Shown piece after piece: positions 44,331-55,459 of a DNA stretch of 64,000 nt; position 1 is the stretch's first letter, and every line of letters begins with the position of its first letter. Location of the stretch: contig CM055320.2 of the NCBI GenBank assembly GCA_029255685.2, forward strand, positions 39,619,927 to 39,683,926, given 5' to 3'. The position numbers were made by a program, and so were the translations under genes. This DNA is from Silene conica. Its lineage: Eukaryota > Streptophyta > Magnoliopsida > Caryophyllales > Caryophyllaceae. The notes beneath the pieces are model-generated. The model did no database searches. It was not told the origin of the DNA and saw only the letters and a list, made by a program, of their open reading frames with translations.

Positions 44331-45041
44331 GATAATTACTAGTTTGTTACAAGTTGTTACAAATTAGTTATTATCTTATTAGTTTATTTATCCTAGGGTT
44401 ATTAGGGTTAGTTATTTAATTCTTTTAATTCTTTGGATAGAGTTTAAGATTTAATAAGGATTATATTTAATCCATTTAGATATAGTTTAGAACTTCTAAT
44501 CTCACATAGAGATAGGAGTCGTAGGAGGCGTGTGCTTCGTGTGCTTGGACGTGTGACTCTACTATAAATAGAGCACATCGTCTTTCTTGTTTTTCAGTTA
44601 ATCATTGAAGCAAATAAAATTTACAAGTTTTCTTTTAAGGCATTCTTAAGGAAATCTCAAGGACTCATCGAGTGTTGATCCGAACCGTTAGTATTTGTCG
44701 CGTTTCAAATATTAGCACGAATTACAAACTATAGGTCTAGGGCGTAATTCACCATTGGGTGTCCTATAGGTCTAGGGCAAACAAATATCCTTCTACCTTG
44801 GGGATTCACCTCAAAACCGTCACAACTACCAAAAACAACCACCAATATCACCACCACCGACGGCCATCATCACCACCATCGACATCATCATCACCGTCCA
44901 TCTCATCATCCATCATCATTATTCCAAGATTCATCCAAGATTGTTCTTTATTTGTCCTATTTTATTAATTCATTCAAGATTGTTTCCAAGATTTACAAGA
45001 AGGCTTCCGCGGACGAGTTCTTTGATCAAGAATTCGTATCA
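43946..45041 (+). repeat. 3' LTR of TRG
   Basis: Same length as the 5' LTR and about nine substitutions from it. TATA box at 44563-44570. The gag frame continues to a TAG stop at 44328-44330. The target duplication follows at 45042-45046. Confidence 0.92.
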
Positions 45042-45464
45042 GCCGCTAACATGGGATCTACCGTTTCAATGTCAATTCCGATTGTATAAGTTTGGTGCTT
45101 CTGACTTCATGACATAAACCTTTAAGCTACTACAGTCACAAGATTACTTTCCCAGAACTCGTTTAATTGCTTTTTCTCTTAGCTATTGTTCAAAGAGTCT
45201 TAAAAGTATAGCCAATAATTTAGCTAAAAATGTGGTCAGTAAAATGAATATTGAATTGAGAAGACAAAAAATGTGCTACAACACTATTTAAAATCTATAA
45301 TCCCTACACTTTTAACTTACATTGCGTATTAACATCCTGAGATATAAGAATGTGTTGCATACTGCTCAACATTCTACTGAATTTTGGGACATCTGAACTG
45401 AAATACAACTAAATATATGATGTGATCGATCTTCCATTCCCAGAATCAAATCAACATGATAGGA
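45042..45464. other. Sequence between TRG and the NAC stop codon
   Basis: About 420 bases, probably holding the 3' UTR of the NAC gene (minus strand) and perhaps of the convergent gene suspected at 40796. No other feature seen. Confidence 0.5.
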
Positions 45465-47216
45465 CTACCTAAGTAGCATGAAAATGTCTTGAAAACTGGC
45501 CATCTGATCTTGCTGAAACTGGGCTGGACTCGCAAATGGGTCTTCTGTGAAGGAATCCATGTAATTGAATGGAAGTTGCAAGGTTCCGTCAAGTTGATCC
45601 CACTTGGGCTCGCTTTGGACCTCCTTGTCACACTTGAACTCGGGGGATGCCACGAGCCCTGACCCGCTAGTGTCGGTATGACAATGTGGTACCGAGTCAG
45701 AAGTGTCGAAATGCATCAGATCATTCTTAGCGGTCTTAGGTTGGGGGGGAGTGACGAATCCTGGCTGTGCATGTAGACCTTGTGTCGAGATTACAGGCTT
45801 CTGATCCTCATACTCATAATGTTGTGGTGTCTCATACTCATAATGTTGTGGTGTGGGATTGTGATCAGGGGCGTAACCCTTCTCTATGGTCCCCTTCTTG
45901 TTGTATATACGGCATAACACCCAATCATCCAGCTGAAATAAGAGCATGAAACATGGGTCAGTCCACTCCTCCATTAGAAAATAGAAAGGTGTAATTGACA
46001 TGATACTTTTTGTTCGTATTATCCTCACAAATTGATAAATGTTTGAGACAAAATCAATACATTTCTATAATTCTATGTGTGAAGTGAAATAATATGTAAG
46101 ATCTGAGAAAAGGCGTTAACAGAAGAAGGAGGCATAAAAACTCACCCTAAGGTTGCTTCTTTTTCCAGCAGAACGATCAACATTAGCGAGACGATATTCA
46201 TGCATAATCCAATTAGTCTTAACCCCTCTTGGAGCTTTTCCGGCATAGAATACTAAAGCCTTCTTAATTCCAAGTGATTTTGGCTTTCCAATCGCCTTGT
46301 CCGCCCCAGTAGCCTTCCAATACCCGCTTCCAGCCGCCCTGTTCGGTCTTGAACCGTTCGGATATTTCCTATCCCTCGGTGAAAAGAAATACCACTCCTT
46401 TTCACCGTACAGTGACATCTCTGTTAATTAACACACCAAACAATTTTACACCCCCATACACACACTATTTTTTTCGTTACAAGGGAATCCTCAGCCGCTA
46501 CTTTCGGTGCGTACTGAGTAACCCCGCATATGTGATAGCCTACAAACCACATACACCAAATGAGACACCGCAAAGGAATAGTCTAGTGTTAAAACTTTGG
46601 TGAAATTCCAGGAGACCCGGGTTCAAGCTTAGCAAAATCTTGTAGAACATAGACATTTTTAGTATGAATAGCAGGGAGTATATTTTAATTAACACAGGAA
46701 ACAATTTTTTAAAGTTGAATTGAATTATGAAAATTTCCAAACTATATGAAATTATTTGAAAAACCCAGCTTCTCTACTAGTATAATTGACAATATTTCAT
46801 TTAAAAAAATCCAAATTAATTTAGGTATGGAAAAATGAAATAAAGAAAAGACAATGGTGCATTAAACTATCCTAAACAATACTTGGTATTTAATAAAACT
46901 AGCAATTGTTAATTTGTTAATGTTTATCTTCATACATACATAAATAAATTTGTTTGAGTTTGAGAGAAAATGAATAAAATAAAATAAAATAAAAAGAAAG
47001 AAATGATTGAGAGAAAGGAAGTAATATAGTGGGTAATAGGAAAGAAAAAGTACCAGGAAGTTGCCAAGGATCAAATTTGTAGAGATCAATTTCAGCAATA
47101 ATGGGGACAGAAACGTTGAGAGACGCGCATTTCCTACATAAATAATGTACTACTAATTCTTCATCTGTTGGGTGGAAACGAAATCCCGGGGGTAAAACTA
47201 ATTCTTGGCTCGACAT
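45465..47216 (-). CDS. NAC-domain transcription factor (ATAF-like), three exons
   Basis: Exons 47216-47054, 46420-46146 and 45932-45465 join at GT...AG sites into a 301-residue protein; lengths (163 + 275 + 468) keep frame. The N-terminal NAC DNA-binding domain contains subdomain [20 protein letters not shown], then [50 protein letters not shown] and [20 protein letters not shown], ending [14 protein letters not shown]. The 150-residue C-terminus is acidic and Ser/Gln-rich, as in activation regions. Motif style and length point to the ATAF subgroup of stress- and ABA-responsive NACs, acting in the nucleus. The ortholog is not certain, so no symbol is given. A SINE-like sequence lies in intron 1. 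No damage seen. Confidence 0.93.
46570..46640 (+). mobile_element. SINE-like tRNA-derived head in NAC intron 1
   Basis: ATAGTCTAGTGTTAAAACTTTGG (split here as ATAGTCTAGTG and TTAAAACTTTGG) resembles a polymerase III A box region, and CCCGGGTTCAAGC a B box. The same head, in the other orientation, is at 53243-53322. It is antisense to the NAC transcript. The 3' end is unclear. Confidence 0.5.
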
Positions 47217-47260
47217 GCTTTCCCTTGGAATTCAATGGAATTCCATTCCTTATATCCACT

Positions 47261-47295
47261 CTGCTGCTGCTGCTGCTGCTGCTTCTTCTTCTTGT
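47261..47295. repeat. CTG/CTT microsatellite in the NAC 5' UTR
   Basis: About seven CTG units followed by four CTT units on the + strand (CAG and AAG in the transcript), between the TATA box and the NAC start codon. Such runs often vary in length between individuals. Confidence 0.8.
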
Positions 47296-47412
47296 TTTCG
47301 TCGGAATTGAATGGTGATGATTTATTTTTCTAATTTATTTTTATTTTTCTCCTTGTTGTTTTTCAAAGTCAAGGCTGCTGCAAAACACAGACGCTTAGTC
47401 GGGTTTATGAGG

Positions 47413-47420
47413 CTTATATA
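47413..47420 (-). promoter_or_regulatory. TATA box of the NAC gene
   Basis: TATATAAG on the minus strand, about 200 bases upstream of the ATG. That leaves a 5' UTR of roughly 170 bases. Confidence 0.65.
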
Positions 47421-47501
47421 GGAAGGAAGAAGGGTGGTAACTGCAAAATGGTGGGGGAGAGGCGGACAGCACATGTACGGCAATGCCACATTTTTATTTG
47501 T

Positions 47502-47507
47502 CACGTG
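47502..47507 (-). promoter_or_regulatory. G-box / ABRE-like element of the NAC promoter
   Basis: CACGTG, within GTCACGTGTG, about 85 bases upstream of the TATA box. This core binds bZIP/ABF factors in ABA-responsive promoters, which agrees with an ATAF-type NAC. Function is inferred from sequence and position only. Confidence 0.5.
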
Positions 47508-47539
47508 TGATAAACTTCACTCTAGACATGATTATCAAT

Positions 47540-48500
47540 CCAATACTAAAATCGGTTTAACTTGGACCTACCTTTTAATACTTTTACTTTATTTAGAAAC
47601 TCAATAATACTTACAATTAGCATCCTTATTAAAAAAAAAAATAAGTAGTTTTAAATTAATTTGTGGTATTCATAAAATTTTCACCATATATAAATCAAAA
47701 GTAAATCATAAGACTTTTATTTATATAAAAATAGTATTAGTTCGTTCAATACATGTGTTATTTTTTTAATAAAATTACCTCATTTATATTAATTTATGTC
47801 ATTAATGTTACCACCAACTCGCCACAATCATCTACAGTACTACACGAAAGAATCCTTCAAACCACTACTCTTACTCTACAAACAACACATGAAACGGTGC
47901 ACAATCCAAAGCTACACCTACTAACCTATTATGAAATTAATCATCAAATGCGATTTAGTCATTTTTATTGCTACCTCAAACAACCATCTAACTCATCATC
48001 GGCACTCTTTCCTAGCTTCCAATACACACCTGAAATATTCAAGTCACTCCTTCTTCACGAAAGACCCGGACTTATCCCTTTGAAAAATTCATCCATCTAT
48101 CAAAAACCTAGCTAACTTATGCTTTCAAAACCGATCTTGTTTGAATGATGAATCTTTGATGGAGAATACAAAAACATGCAATTTTTTTGTTTGGTTAACA
48201 AAAGAGGTACGAGAGAAGTGTTAAGGAATGAACGGTGGAGGCAACATTCGAGATGCTACATTGAAATTGGTGTAAAATTAAAACCACGATGTTTTTTTAA
48301 TCATTAAGACAAAAAAAGTAACATAGTTAAATGTTAACAATACTATATTGACATAATATTTATTAACATTTGATTACTTATGTTTGTGTTTCACAAGGAA
48401 AAAAACACAAAATTGAGTTTATTACATACATGATAATTTCAGAAACTTTTAACTTATTTTTATAATATCTATGTCTAAGTCATTTACACATAATATAACC
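47540..48500. other. AT-rich intergenic sequence upstream of the NAC promoter
   Basis: No gene recognised. The longest open frame (47753-48115, 120 codons) is low complexity and has no family resemblance. Confidence 0.5.
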
Positions 48501-50260
48501 TTGAAATAAATTCATCTACTTCCTCAGTTTTCTTGCTACATACCCCCTGGCCATTTTCCACACCATTCAGGCATTATTCGTACCATTTTCACTCAACTAA
48601 CCAACTTGACCATCATAATTAACTGTATGTGCATCCCTGTACAACCCATCGTATCTATATTTACTTGTACCACTCAAACCACACTCTTAAATGTCGGAAA
48701 ATAACTCTATACTCAAGACACTTACCTCCTACCTCCAGACCTATCTACCCTAATATAATACTGATATGACATATACTTCGTTAATTCTTATCCAATGTTC
48801 CCACATTCTATTTTTGTACAATTTAATCCAATGTTTTTCTTCCATACTTAGTAAAATAATTGACATAAATATCTTCTTCTATTTCTTGTATTTACAATGT
48901 TATCATTGCAAATTTGCAGCTGCAACTCCACATTACGACATCTTTTTATACGCACCCCTAAATATTTCCAAGAATACTCCCACAAAAAACACTAAAACGT
49001 CATTCATATCCTTAACCAACCAAACCCATCAGAATCAACCTTAACCATATTCATATCCTTAAACATCTCAACCCTACATATGAATATATTTTACTATCTC
49101 CTAAATCACACTCGTAAACGTCAAAGAGTAATCCTACCTATAGAGTACCTTTCGCACCCACTTGACCAACTTAACCATTAAAATCAATTGTAAATATATT
49201 CCTGGAAACCCAAACCTACCGACATTTATTTGTACTACTCTCACACTCTTCAACATTGTGGAGTAACCATACCCCCAAGACACTTACCTCCTCTCTCAAA
49301 ACCTATTTACTCACCACTCGAAACAATAGATATATCCAATGTAAAAACAAACCCCGCCCTGTAACAATCAAAATTGAGTATATACATGTTACTTTAGAAA
49401 TTTTTAAGCTCTGATCTTTTCATAACATCCGTGCCACTGTTATTATCACATAAAATAGAATTTTGAAATAAAATTTTTCTACCTATGTACTTGCTCAGTT
49501 GTTCTAATCATTATGTAGTATATACGTGACTTTTTTCGACACCGATTAGGTATAAATCATACCCTTCTCACATAACTACCCAACTTGACTAACATAATCA
49601 ATCGTATCCATGAACAACCCTAACCTATAGACATTTTCTTGTGCAACTTACATCACACTTTTAAACGTCGGAGAGTAACTCTATCCCCCAAGATAATTAC
49701 TTCCTCCCTCGATATCTATTAATCCCCATCCCTAAACAAATGGACACATACAATTTATAATCAACCCCTAGCTACCCTATAAAAAAATGTCACACTGTAA
49801 AGAATAAGTTGAAAATATGGAGGCAAAAAAAGAATACGAACTATAATAAACTACAATCTAATACTAATTAACAAATATTTTTGATCTTTTTACGGCTTAT
49901 TCTATCCATCTCGGAAACACCATTTATTATTTGTCATTACTTTGTTGTATAAATACCTTCTAATACCCACTTGCATTTCATCTCATCAACACAATTATTC
50001 TGCTTAACTCATATCACCTACATCATTATGTTCTTTAATATCTATATATTTATATTTATACTCCTTTAATCGTAACTTAACAACGCAATTAACCAACTTA
50101 ATCACAGAATCATAAACTGTATTCTTGAACATCTCTGACCAATTTGCTTGTATTACTCAATTAATACTCTTAAACGTCAAAGAGTAACCCTACCCCTGAA
50201 AATACTTACCTCCTCCCTCAAAACCTATCAACCTCCGCCCCCGTAAAAACACATGTCATT
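48500..50260 (+). repeat. About five diverged copies of a 400-560 bp repeat
   Basis: A block with ACTCTTAAACGTCGGAGAGTA and, 35-45 bases later, CTTACCTCCTCCCTC recurs near 48684, 49109 (partial), 49246, 49657 and 50167. Copies are strongly diverged and share no open frame. The origin is unknown; an old tandemly amplified element is likely. Confidence 0.5.
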
Positions 50261-50504
50261 TTATAACACAATGTCTCATCGTTAAATAATAAAGTGAAAA
50301 TAAGTAGGAATAAGTATTGTTATTTATGAAATACCTTTCAATACCCATTTAAAACACATGTCATCCACACAATTATTTCACTTCACGCGCCTATCTACAT
50401 CATCATTGTACTCTTTAATATTTATATTTATTTATACTAATTAAATCCAAATTTGACATTTTTGGGGTTTCTCTAAAGTATAATATATTTGGCATTTATC
50501 TTAT

Positions 50505-51045
50505 TTTATTTTTACTTAATTAAAGAAATTATCCCATTTCTTTCGCATAATTAAGTACGAAAGTGCATAATATTTACTTGAATAGTAGTGCTATTAAAGA
50601 ATAATGTTCTAAGATAGGAAAATTGTAAACAATCAATTATTCTAATTCATTTCCGATTTTCATTTTTAATAAAAAAGTTGAATAAAGTTAACAAAATTAA
50701 ATAGTAAGTATATAAATATTAAAGAATAATAATGTTCTAAATCTAATAGGCAAATTGTAAATAATCAGCTATTTTTTATTTTTACTTAATTAAAGAAATT
50801 ATCTCATTTCTTTTGCATAATTAAGTACGAAAGTGCATAATATTTACTTGAATAGTAGTGCTATTAAAGAATAATGTTCTAAGATAGGAAAATTGTAAAC
50901 AATCAATTATTCTAATTCATTTCCGATTTTCATTTTTAATAAAAAAAGTTGAATAAAGTTAATAAAATTAAATAGTAAGTATATAAATATTAAAGAATAA
51001 TAATGTTCTAAATCTAATAGGAAAATTGTAAATAATCAGCTATTT
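50505..51045 (+). repeat. Recent 270 bp tandem duplication
   Basis: Copy 1 (about 50505-50774) and copy 2 (about 50775-51045) differ at only a handful of positions, including one extra A. Partial decayed units (motif AATAGGAAAATTGTAAATAA) continue to about 51235. Both copies are AT-rich and non-coding. Confidence 0.88.
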
Positions 51046-51254
51046 TTTATTTTTTAAATCTAATAGAAAAGTTGTAAATAATTTATTATTTTCTTATTTT
51101 CTATTTCTAATAGGAAAATTATAAATAAATTATTATCTAAACAAGTTTTTTCTAATTTTCTAATTCTAATAGAAAAAATGTAAATAATTAATTATCTCCT
51201 AATTCTAGTAGAAAAATTGTAAATAAATAAATTATTATTTATAAATAAGTGTTT

Positions 51255-51534
51255 TGTAAAAGGTGGAGACTACCACGTGCTTAGAAAAAAGCTTCCTTTA
51301 ATTATATATATTGATTGATTTAATTTTTCCCTTTTGAATCATGTATTTATTATTCTGAGGGATATTGTTTATTCTCGACATTGATGATTACTACTTTACT
51401 TTCTCGTGTTATATTTTAATATTTCTTTAGAAAAAAATTAATCTACCATGTAATTTTATTCCGACGTATGTCGTTTAGATAGCTGCTCAATTTAGCCTTT
51501 TTCTGTTATTGTATAAATAGGTAGTATTAACTAT
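51255..51534 (+). repeat. Dispersed repeat, copy 1 (second copy 52740-52905)
   Basis: The segment GATTACTACTTTACTTTCTCG to GCCTTTTTCTGTTATTGTATA recurs at 52768-52900 at about 85% identity by eye. A third fragment (GGCTTTTTATGTTATTATATAG) lies at 53157. The shared ACCACGTG upstream of copies 1 and 3 suggests that the unit is larger. No coding potential. Confidence 0.6.
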
Positions 51535-51966
51535 ACTGGCAAACAGATCGGGTTGTGTCGGGTTCGTGTTCGTGTCACATGTAAACGGGTCACAAACCCT
51601 CCAACCAAGACCCGACCCAATTAAATTTCGTGTCGTGTTCGTGTCGACTCACTTAGATAAATGGGTCATCAAGCCTCAACCCTAACCCGTTAATTTTGTG
51701 TCGGGTTCGTATAGTGTTTTCGTCTCATGTCCATATTTGGAAAGTTTAAGTATATTTACGTGATGGAGTATAAAACAAAATTAGGATTAATTTAGTAAAC
51801 AGGTCATTCGTGTCGGATTCATGTTTAAAGAGCTCAACCCAAACCCGACCCAATTAAATATCGTGTCGTGTTCGTGTCGATCCACTTACATAAATGGGTC
51901 ATTGAGCCTAAACCCAAACCCGCTAATTTCGTGTCGGGTTCTTGTCTTGTCATTATTTGTCAGCTC
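51535..51966. mobile_element. Non-autonomous DNA element rich in GTCGGGTTCGTGTC, hAT-like
   Basis: 432 bp between two copies of the 13-base direct repeat TAGTATTAACTAT (51522-51534 and 51967-51979), which is or contains the target duplication. Short inverted ends CTGGCAAA / TTTGTCAG are present. The interior repeats TCGTGTTCGTGTCG and ACCCGACCCAATTAAAT. The general pattern is common in plants and often attributed to hAT-related elements. Confidence 0.6.
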
Positions 51967-51979
51967 TAGTATTAACTAT

Positions 51980-52740
51980 TGTAAGTTTAGAGATAATTAA
52001 TTATATTTAATAATTAAAATATTTTTCACTCAATTTCTTTTAACTGTTTAATCAAATGGAAAATAAATAAATGAGATAAGTATAATAGATAAAATTAGAT
52101 ACATATTCATGAAACATTCCGACTTTAAAAGATAAAAAACATGTTATCCTTTCAACCGTCAATATATGAGATAACGGAGTACTGTGCGCTTATACTAAAC
52201 TTGTTTTGCTTAGTCGATATATCTATAATTTATTATACATAATACAATCCCAACAAATTAACTACACATTATCAATTTTGAATACATTAAAAATTTCACT
52301 GAAACTTGATTCTATCAATAAAAACTACAAAATTTGAAATAGTCGTATTTGATAATTGACGATCTCAAGCAAATGTTATCATCAACATTCGACAATGCGA
52401 AGAACAAACTATACATTACAAATGCTTGTTATATTCTTTTATTTTCATCTATTTTTTCTCTAATCTCTTCATAGTAAAACTTTGAAAAAACAAACAAATA
52501 AGAATGGAGTAAAGCATAAAAAAGGATGAAGTTTTCCATGATTTTTTTTTGCTAGGAATATATTAGAGTTTCGTAATTATAGAATATGACAAGGTTTGCA
52601 TTAAAGCGGGATAAATATTGTGATTATGGAGTGGAGTAACAATAAGAAGATGAAAATTTTGTTGAATTTTCATATTTATAGAATATGGAAAGTTTTGCAC
52701 TAAGAATGGATAATTATTGTGATTATGGAGTGTAGTAACA
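51980..52740. other. AT-rich intergenic sequence
   Basis: No gene. A 20-30 base motif (ATGGAGTGGAGTAACA and GATTATGGAGTGTAGTAACA) repeats twice near 52625 and 52720. Confidence 0.4.
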
Positions 52741-53242
52741 AAATGGAGACGAATGTTACGTAAGATTGATGTTTACTACTTTACGTTTTCGTGTTCTATT
52801 TTAATATTTGCTCAGAAAAAAATCAATTTATCATGTAATTTTATTCCGCCGCGTGTTGTTTGGTTAGCTACTCAGTCTAGCTTTTTATGTTATTGTATAG
52901 ATGACTCTTCGTTTGACCAAAACTTTAACTCCACCCATTCTTTCACTCGGACAATAATGTGCTTAATGTTTGGAAAAAGAATTAGTTATTGGTAAATAGC
53001 TAGATAGTTTGAAGAGTTAGGAGATTGAGACATAAAAAGTAAATTGATTATGATGTCTTAATTAATTATTAATTGTAGTATTATTCAAAATGATAAACAC
53101 AACTTATTTCTAGGAGAGTCTAAGACCGCCACGTGTCATAATATGGTGCTCAAGCTAGGCTTTTTATGTTATTATATAGAATTGGTGATGAGGGAAGTCT
53201 ATTTAGGTATGGACTCGGGTCAAGAATGTTTCACAAGATTTT

Positions 53243-53322
53243 ATTTTTAGGAGGTTTGAACCCGGATCTCCGAAAAATTTCACCAAACTTTTAACCACTA
53301 GACTCCACCCTCGCGGGCTTCT
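53243..53322 (-). mobile_element. SINE-like tRNA-derived head
   Basis: On the minus strand GTCTAGTGGTTAAAAGTTTGG (A box region; written here as GTCTAGTGG then TTAAAAGTTTGG) is followed by CCGGGTTCAAACC (B box). Same family as 46570-46640. It may be full length on its 3' side, but I could not find a tail or target duplication. Confidence 0.5.
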
Positions 53323-53892
53323 TATAAAACATTAACTCTTTATAAAATCAACTATTTTTAAATTTACATCCTTATAATTTTTTTTTAACATTTTACCCTT
53401 TTTAAAACGCATCTATCTCATTCTGCCCCCTTGCTCCGTTTTTTGTGTAAATTAATTAATTGTTCTGTCAAGTTTTAAAAAAAAATCCCTAAAACCCTCA
53501 ATATGTGATGAAAATGCTCATACCCTTATTTCTTTGTCTCATCTCTCCCTCTCTTTTCCTTTTCTACTATACCTATTTTCTTCTTTTTTATAACATTTTT
53601 TTATCTTTCATTCTATTATCAATCTATCCCCCTGTCTCCTTCTTTTGATGACTTTAAGGGGGTCTCGCTTCCTTAATTTCAAAATAATATAACATACCCT
53701 CTTGAAGGGAGGCTTGCTGAACGAACGTCAGCAAATGAATTGATTTGTTGATTAATATCAAGTATAACATTTGAGAAGTTAACAAGCCATTATTAGTCTT
53801 GATCAACAACGATAAAGTACTAAATTGGTCAAACTAATATTAAATCTCACCTAACATAATATAGAAGAAAGTAAGAGTATGAAAATGAACTA
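53323..53892. other. AT-rich intergenic sequence with pyrimidine-rich stretch
   Basis: No gene recognised; 53520-53660 is C/T-rich on the + strand. Confidence 0.4.
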
Positions 53893-54091
53893 CTCCCTCA
53901 GTGTCACAGTGTTGGTTCTTATTTCCCTTTTTTTATGTGAGTTTAGTGATAGTTCCTCTTTTCCTTTTTAGTAACTTTTTTATGGTCCAAATCAATTCAA
54001 TGTGGGGTAGGGGGTTTTGTGTGGTTTAGAATCATTTTCTTATTTTTCTTGCAAAAAAACAAAAGAAACCAACATTGTTACTCGGATGGAG
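53893..54091. mobile_element. Stowaway-type MITE
   Basis: 199 bp with terminal inverted repeats starting CTCCCTCAGTGTCACAGTG and, at the other end inverted, CTCCATCCGAGTAACAATG. TA at both flanks (53891-53892 and 54092-54093) fits the Tc1/mariner target duplication. Confidence 0.78.
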
Positions 54092-54405
54092 TAATAATTG
54101 AGGGTAATATATCGTAAATTCAACATGTTTTACATCGGAATTAGAGTAAGGAGGTGAAATTCGAAAGAAGTGTTTTATACGGGTGTAAAATATTAAAAGA
54201 TTTTATAAGGGTGTAAATTTAAAAAATGTTGATTTTATAAGGGTGTGACGAATGATTGATCAAAAACATTAACCTCCTTAAATCTAACCTCATCATCATC
54301 TGCAAATGAATCCAACCACAAAAGTGCCTCCAAAGGATCTTTAGATAAAGATCGTGGGGGTATCAGATTTGGATAATAAAACCCTAATCATCTGCTCTGC
54401 TCTGG

Positions 54406-55459
54406 CGATTTGGAGGCGGATTCTTGCATGAATGGCTCCATAAGAGATTTGGGATATGAATATTGAGAGGAGTAAGAAGCCAAGTCTTGTTGTGAGTGCG
54501 GGTGGAGGGGAAGTAGAATGCGCAATAGAGGGAGTAGCAACGGAGTATGCTTTGAGTTCAAAAGAAGGTTTAGAAAATGAAACGGAAAAGATGGAGATGA
54601 CATAATCGGTGAGGGGGTTGAGGGACGACCTACCGCCTAGGTTACCAGCTTTAGGAGGGACAGAACATCAATTAAACTTGGTTCCAAGGGCTGCACTTCC
54701 TAATAAAGTCGTTTATAGAAGCAACCAACACAAGAAGTTGCGTGTGGGGACTAAGACGGGGAGTGACAGGCTGAAACAATGGCTATTAGGTTCGGTCCAT
54801 TCTAAACTACAACGAGTTAAACCAGTTGTGATAAGGAAACCCTATAAATCTCCATTAGAGTCATGCATAGATAATTTCTTATATGAGGTAAGGAATTTTG
54901 GTGTGGTGACGGTGTTGACAGGGATTTATGAGAGTAGTGGCAAATATAATAACCTAGTGCTTGGAGGGTGGGTGGGTGGATGGCACACGGGAATTCTGGA
55001 CGCATTATTTATCTTTGGTCCTAGTGGAACAAAACCACAAGAATTCAGATTAATTTTCTTTAAAGGGGGAGGCAATTATCCAAAAGTAGATAGCTCATTA
55101 GAAGTCGGGTATACTTTGATATCGGATGAGGGGTTGAAAAAAGAGAAGTCGGCTGCGAATGAAGTCTATAAATAGGAGTCCATTGAACGCAAAAAATCCA
55201 AACCGTTGGAGGCCAGAGATTTGATGTGGGAAAACCTAGGGGAGGAGCAGTTTCCAGATGAAAAGAAGAGAAAATTAATTGCTAGGGTCGAAGGTCCATA
55301 CAAGGCAATTGAAGAGTTTAAAGATAATGCTTATAATAAAGTAGGGTTACCAGGAGTTTGTGTAATCCAGGCTAACTATAATGTAGCTGACTTATCTCTG
55401 TATTTGGATGAAGATGGTCGTTTAGAATTGAGGACAATTCCTTTCAAAGGGGGAGGGGA
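54406..55459 (+). pseudogene. Element F: scrambled Ty3/gypsy pol remnants
   Basis: Relics of an autonomous relative of TRG. A frame at 54459-54605 starting MNIERSKKPSLVVSAGGG may be the protease-RT linker. At 54609-54750, PALGGTEHQLNLVPRAALPN matches the N-terminus of gypsy RT. After unassigned sequence, 55206-55459 encodes the pol C-terminus (WENLGEEQFPDEKKRKLIA, VEGPYKAIEEFKDNAY, NVADLSLYLDEDGRLELRT). Two polypurine-like ends occur (near 55060 and 55448), so part of the 3' end seems duplicated. Most of RT, RNase H and integrase are gone. Confidence 0.72.

Larger units (their letters stand above)
40924..45041 (+). mobile_element. TRG: complete non-autonomous gag-only Ty3/gypsy element
   Basis: 4,118 bp, with two 1,096 bp LTRs, a primer site, one long gag-protease frame, a polypurine tract, and a perfect 5 bp target duplication GCCGC (40919-40923 and 45042-45046). 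The LTRs differ at about nine positions by eye (about 99% identity). There is no RT, RNase H or integrase, so its structure matches the terminal-repeat-with-GAG (TR-GAG) class. Its gag frame ends with the tail of a pol polyprotein, which suggests it arose by internal deletion. The related decayed element F (54406-56437) still shows RT and pol C-terminus fragments. Confidence 0.92.
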
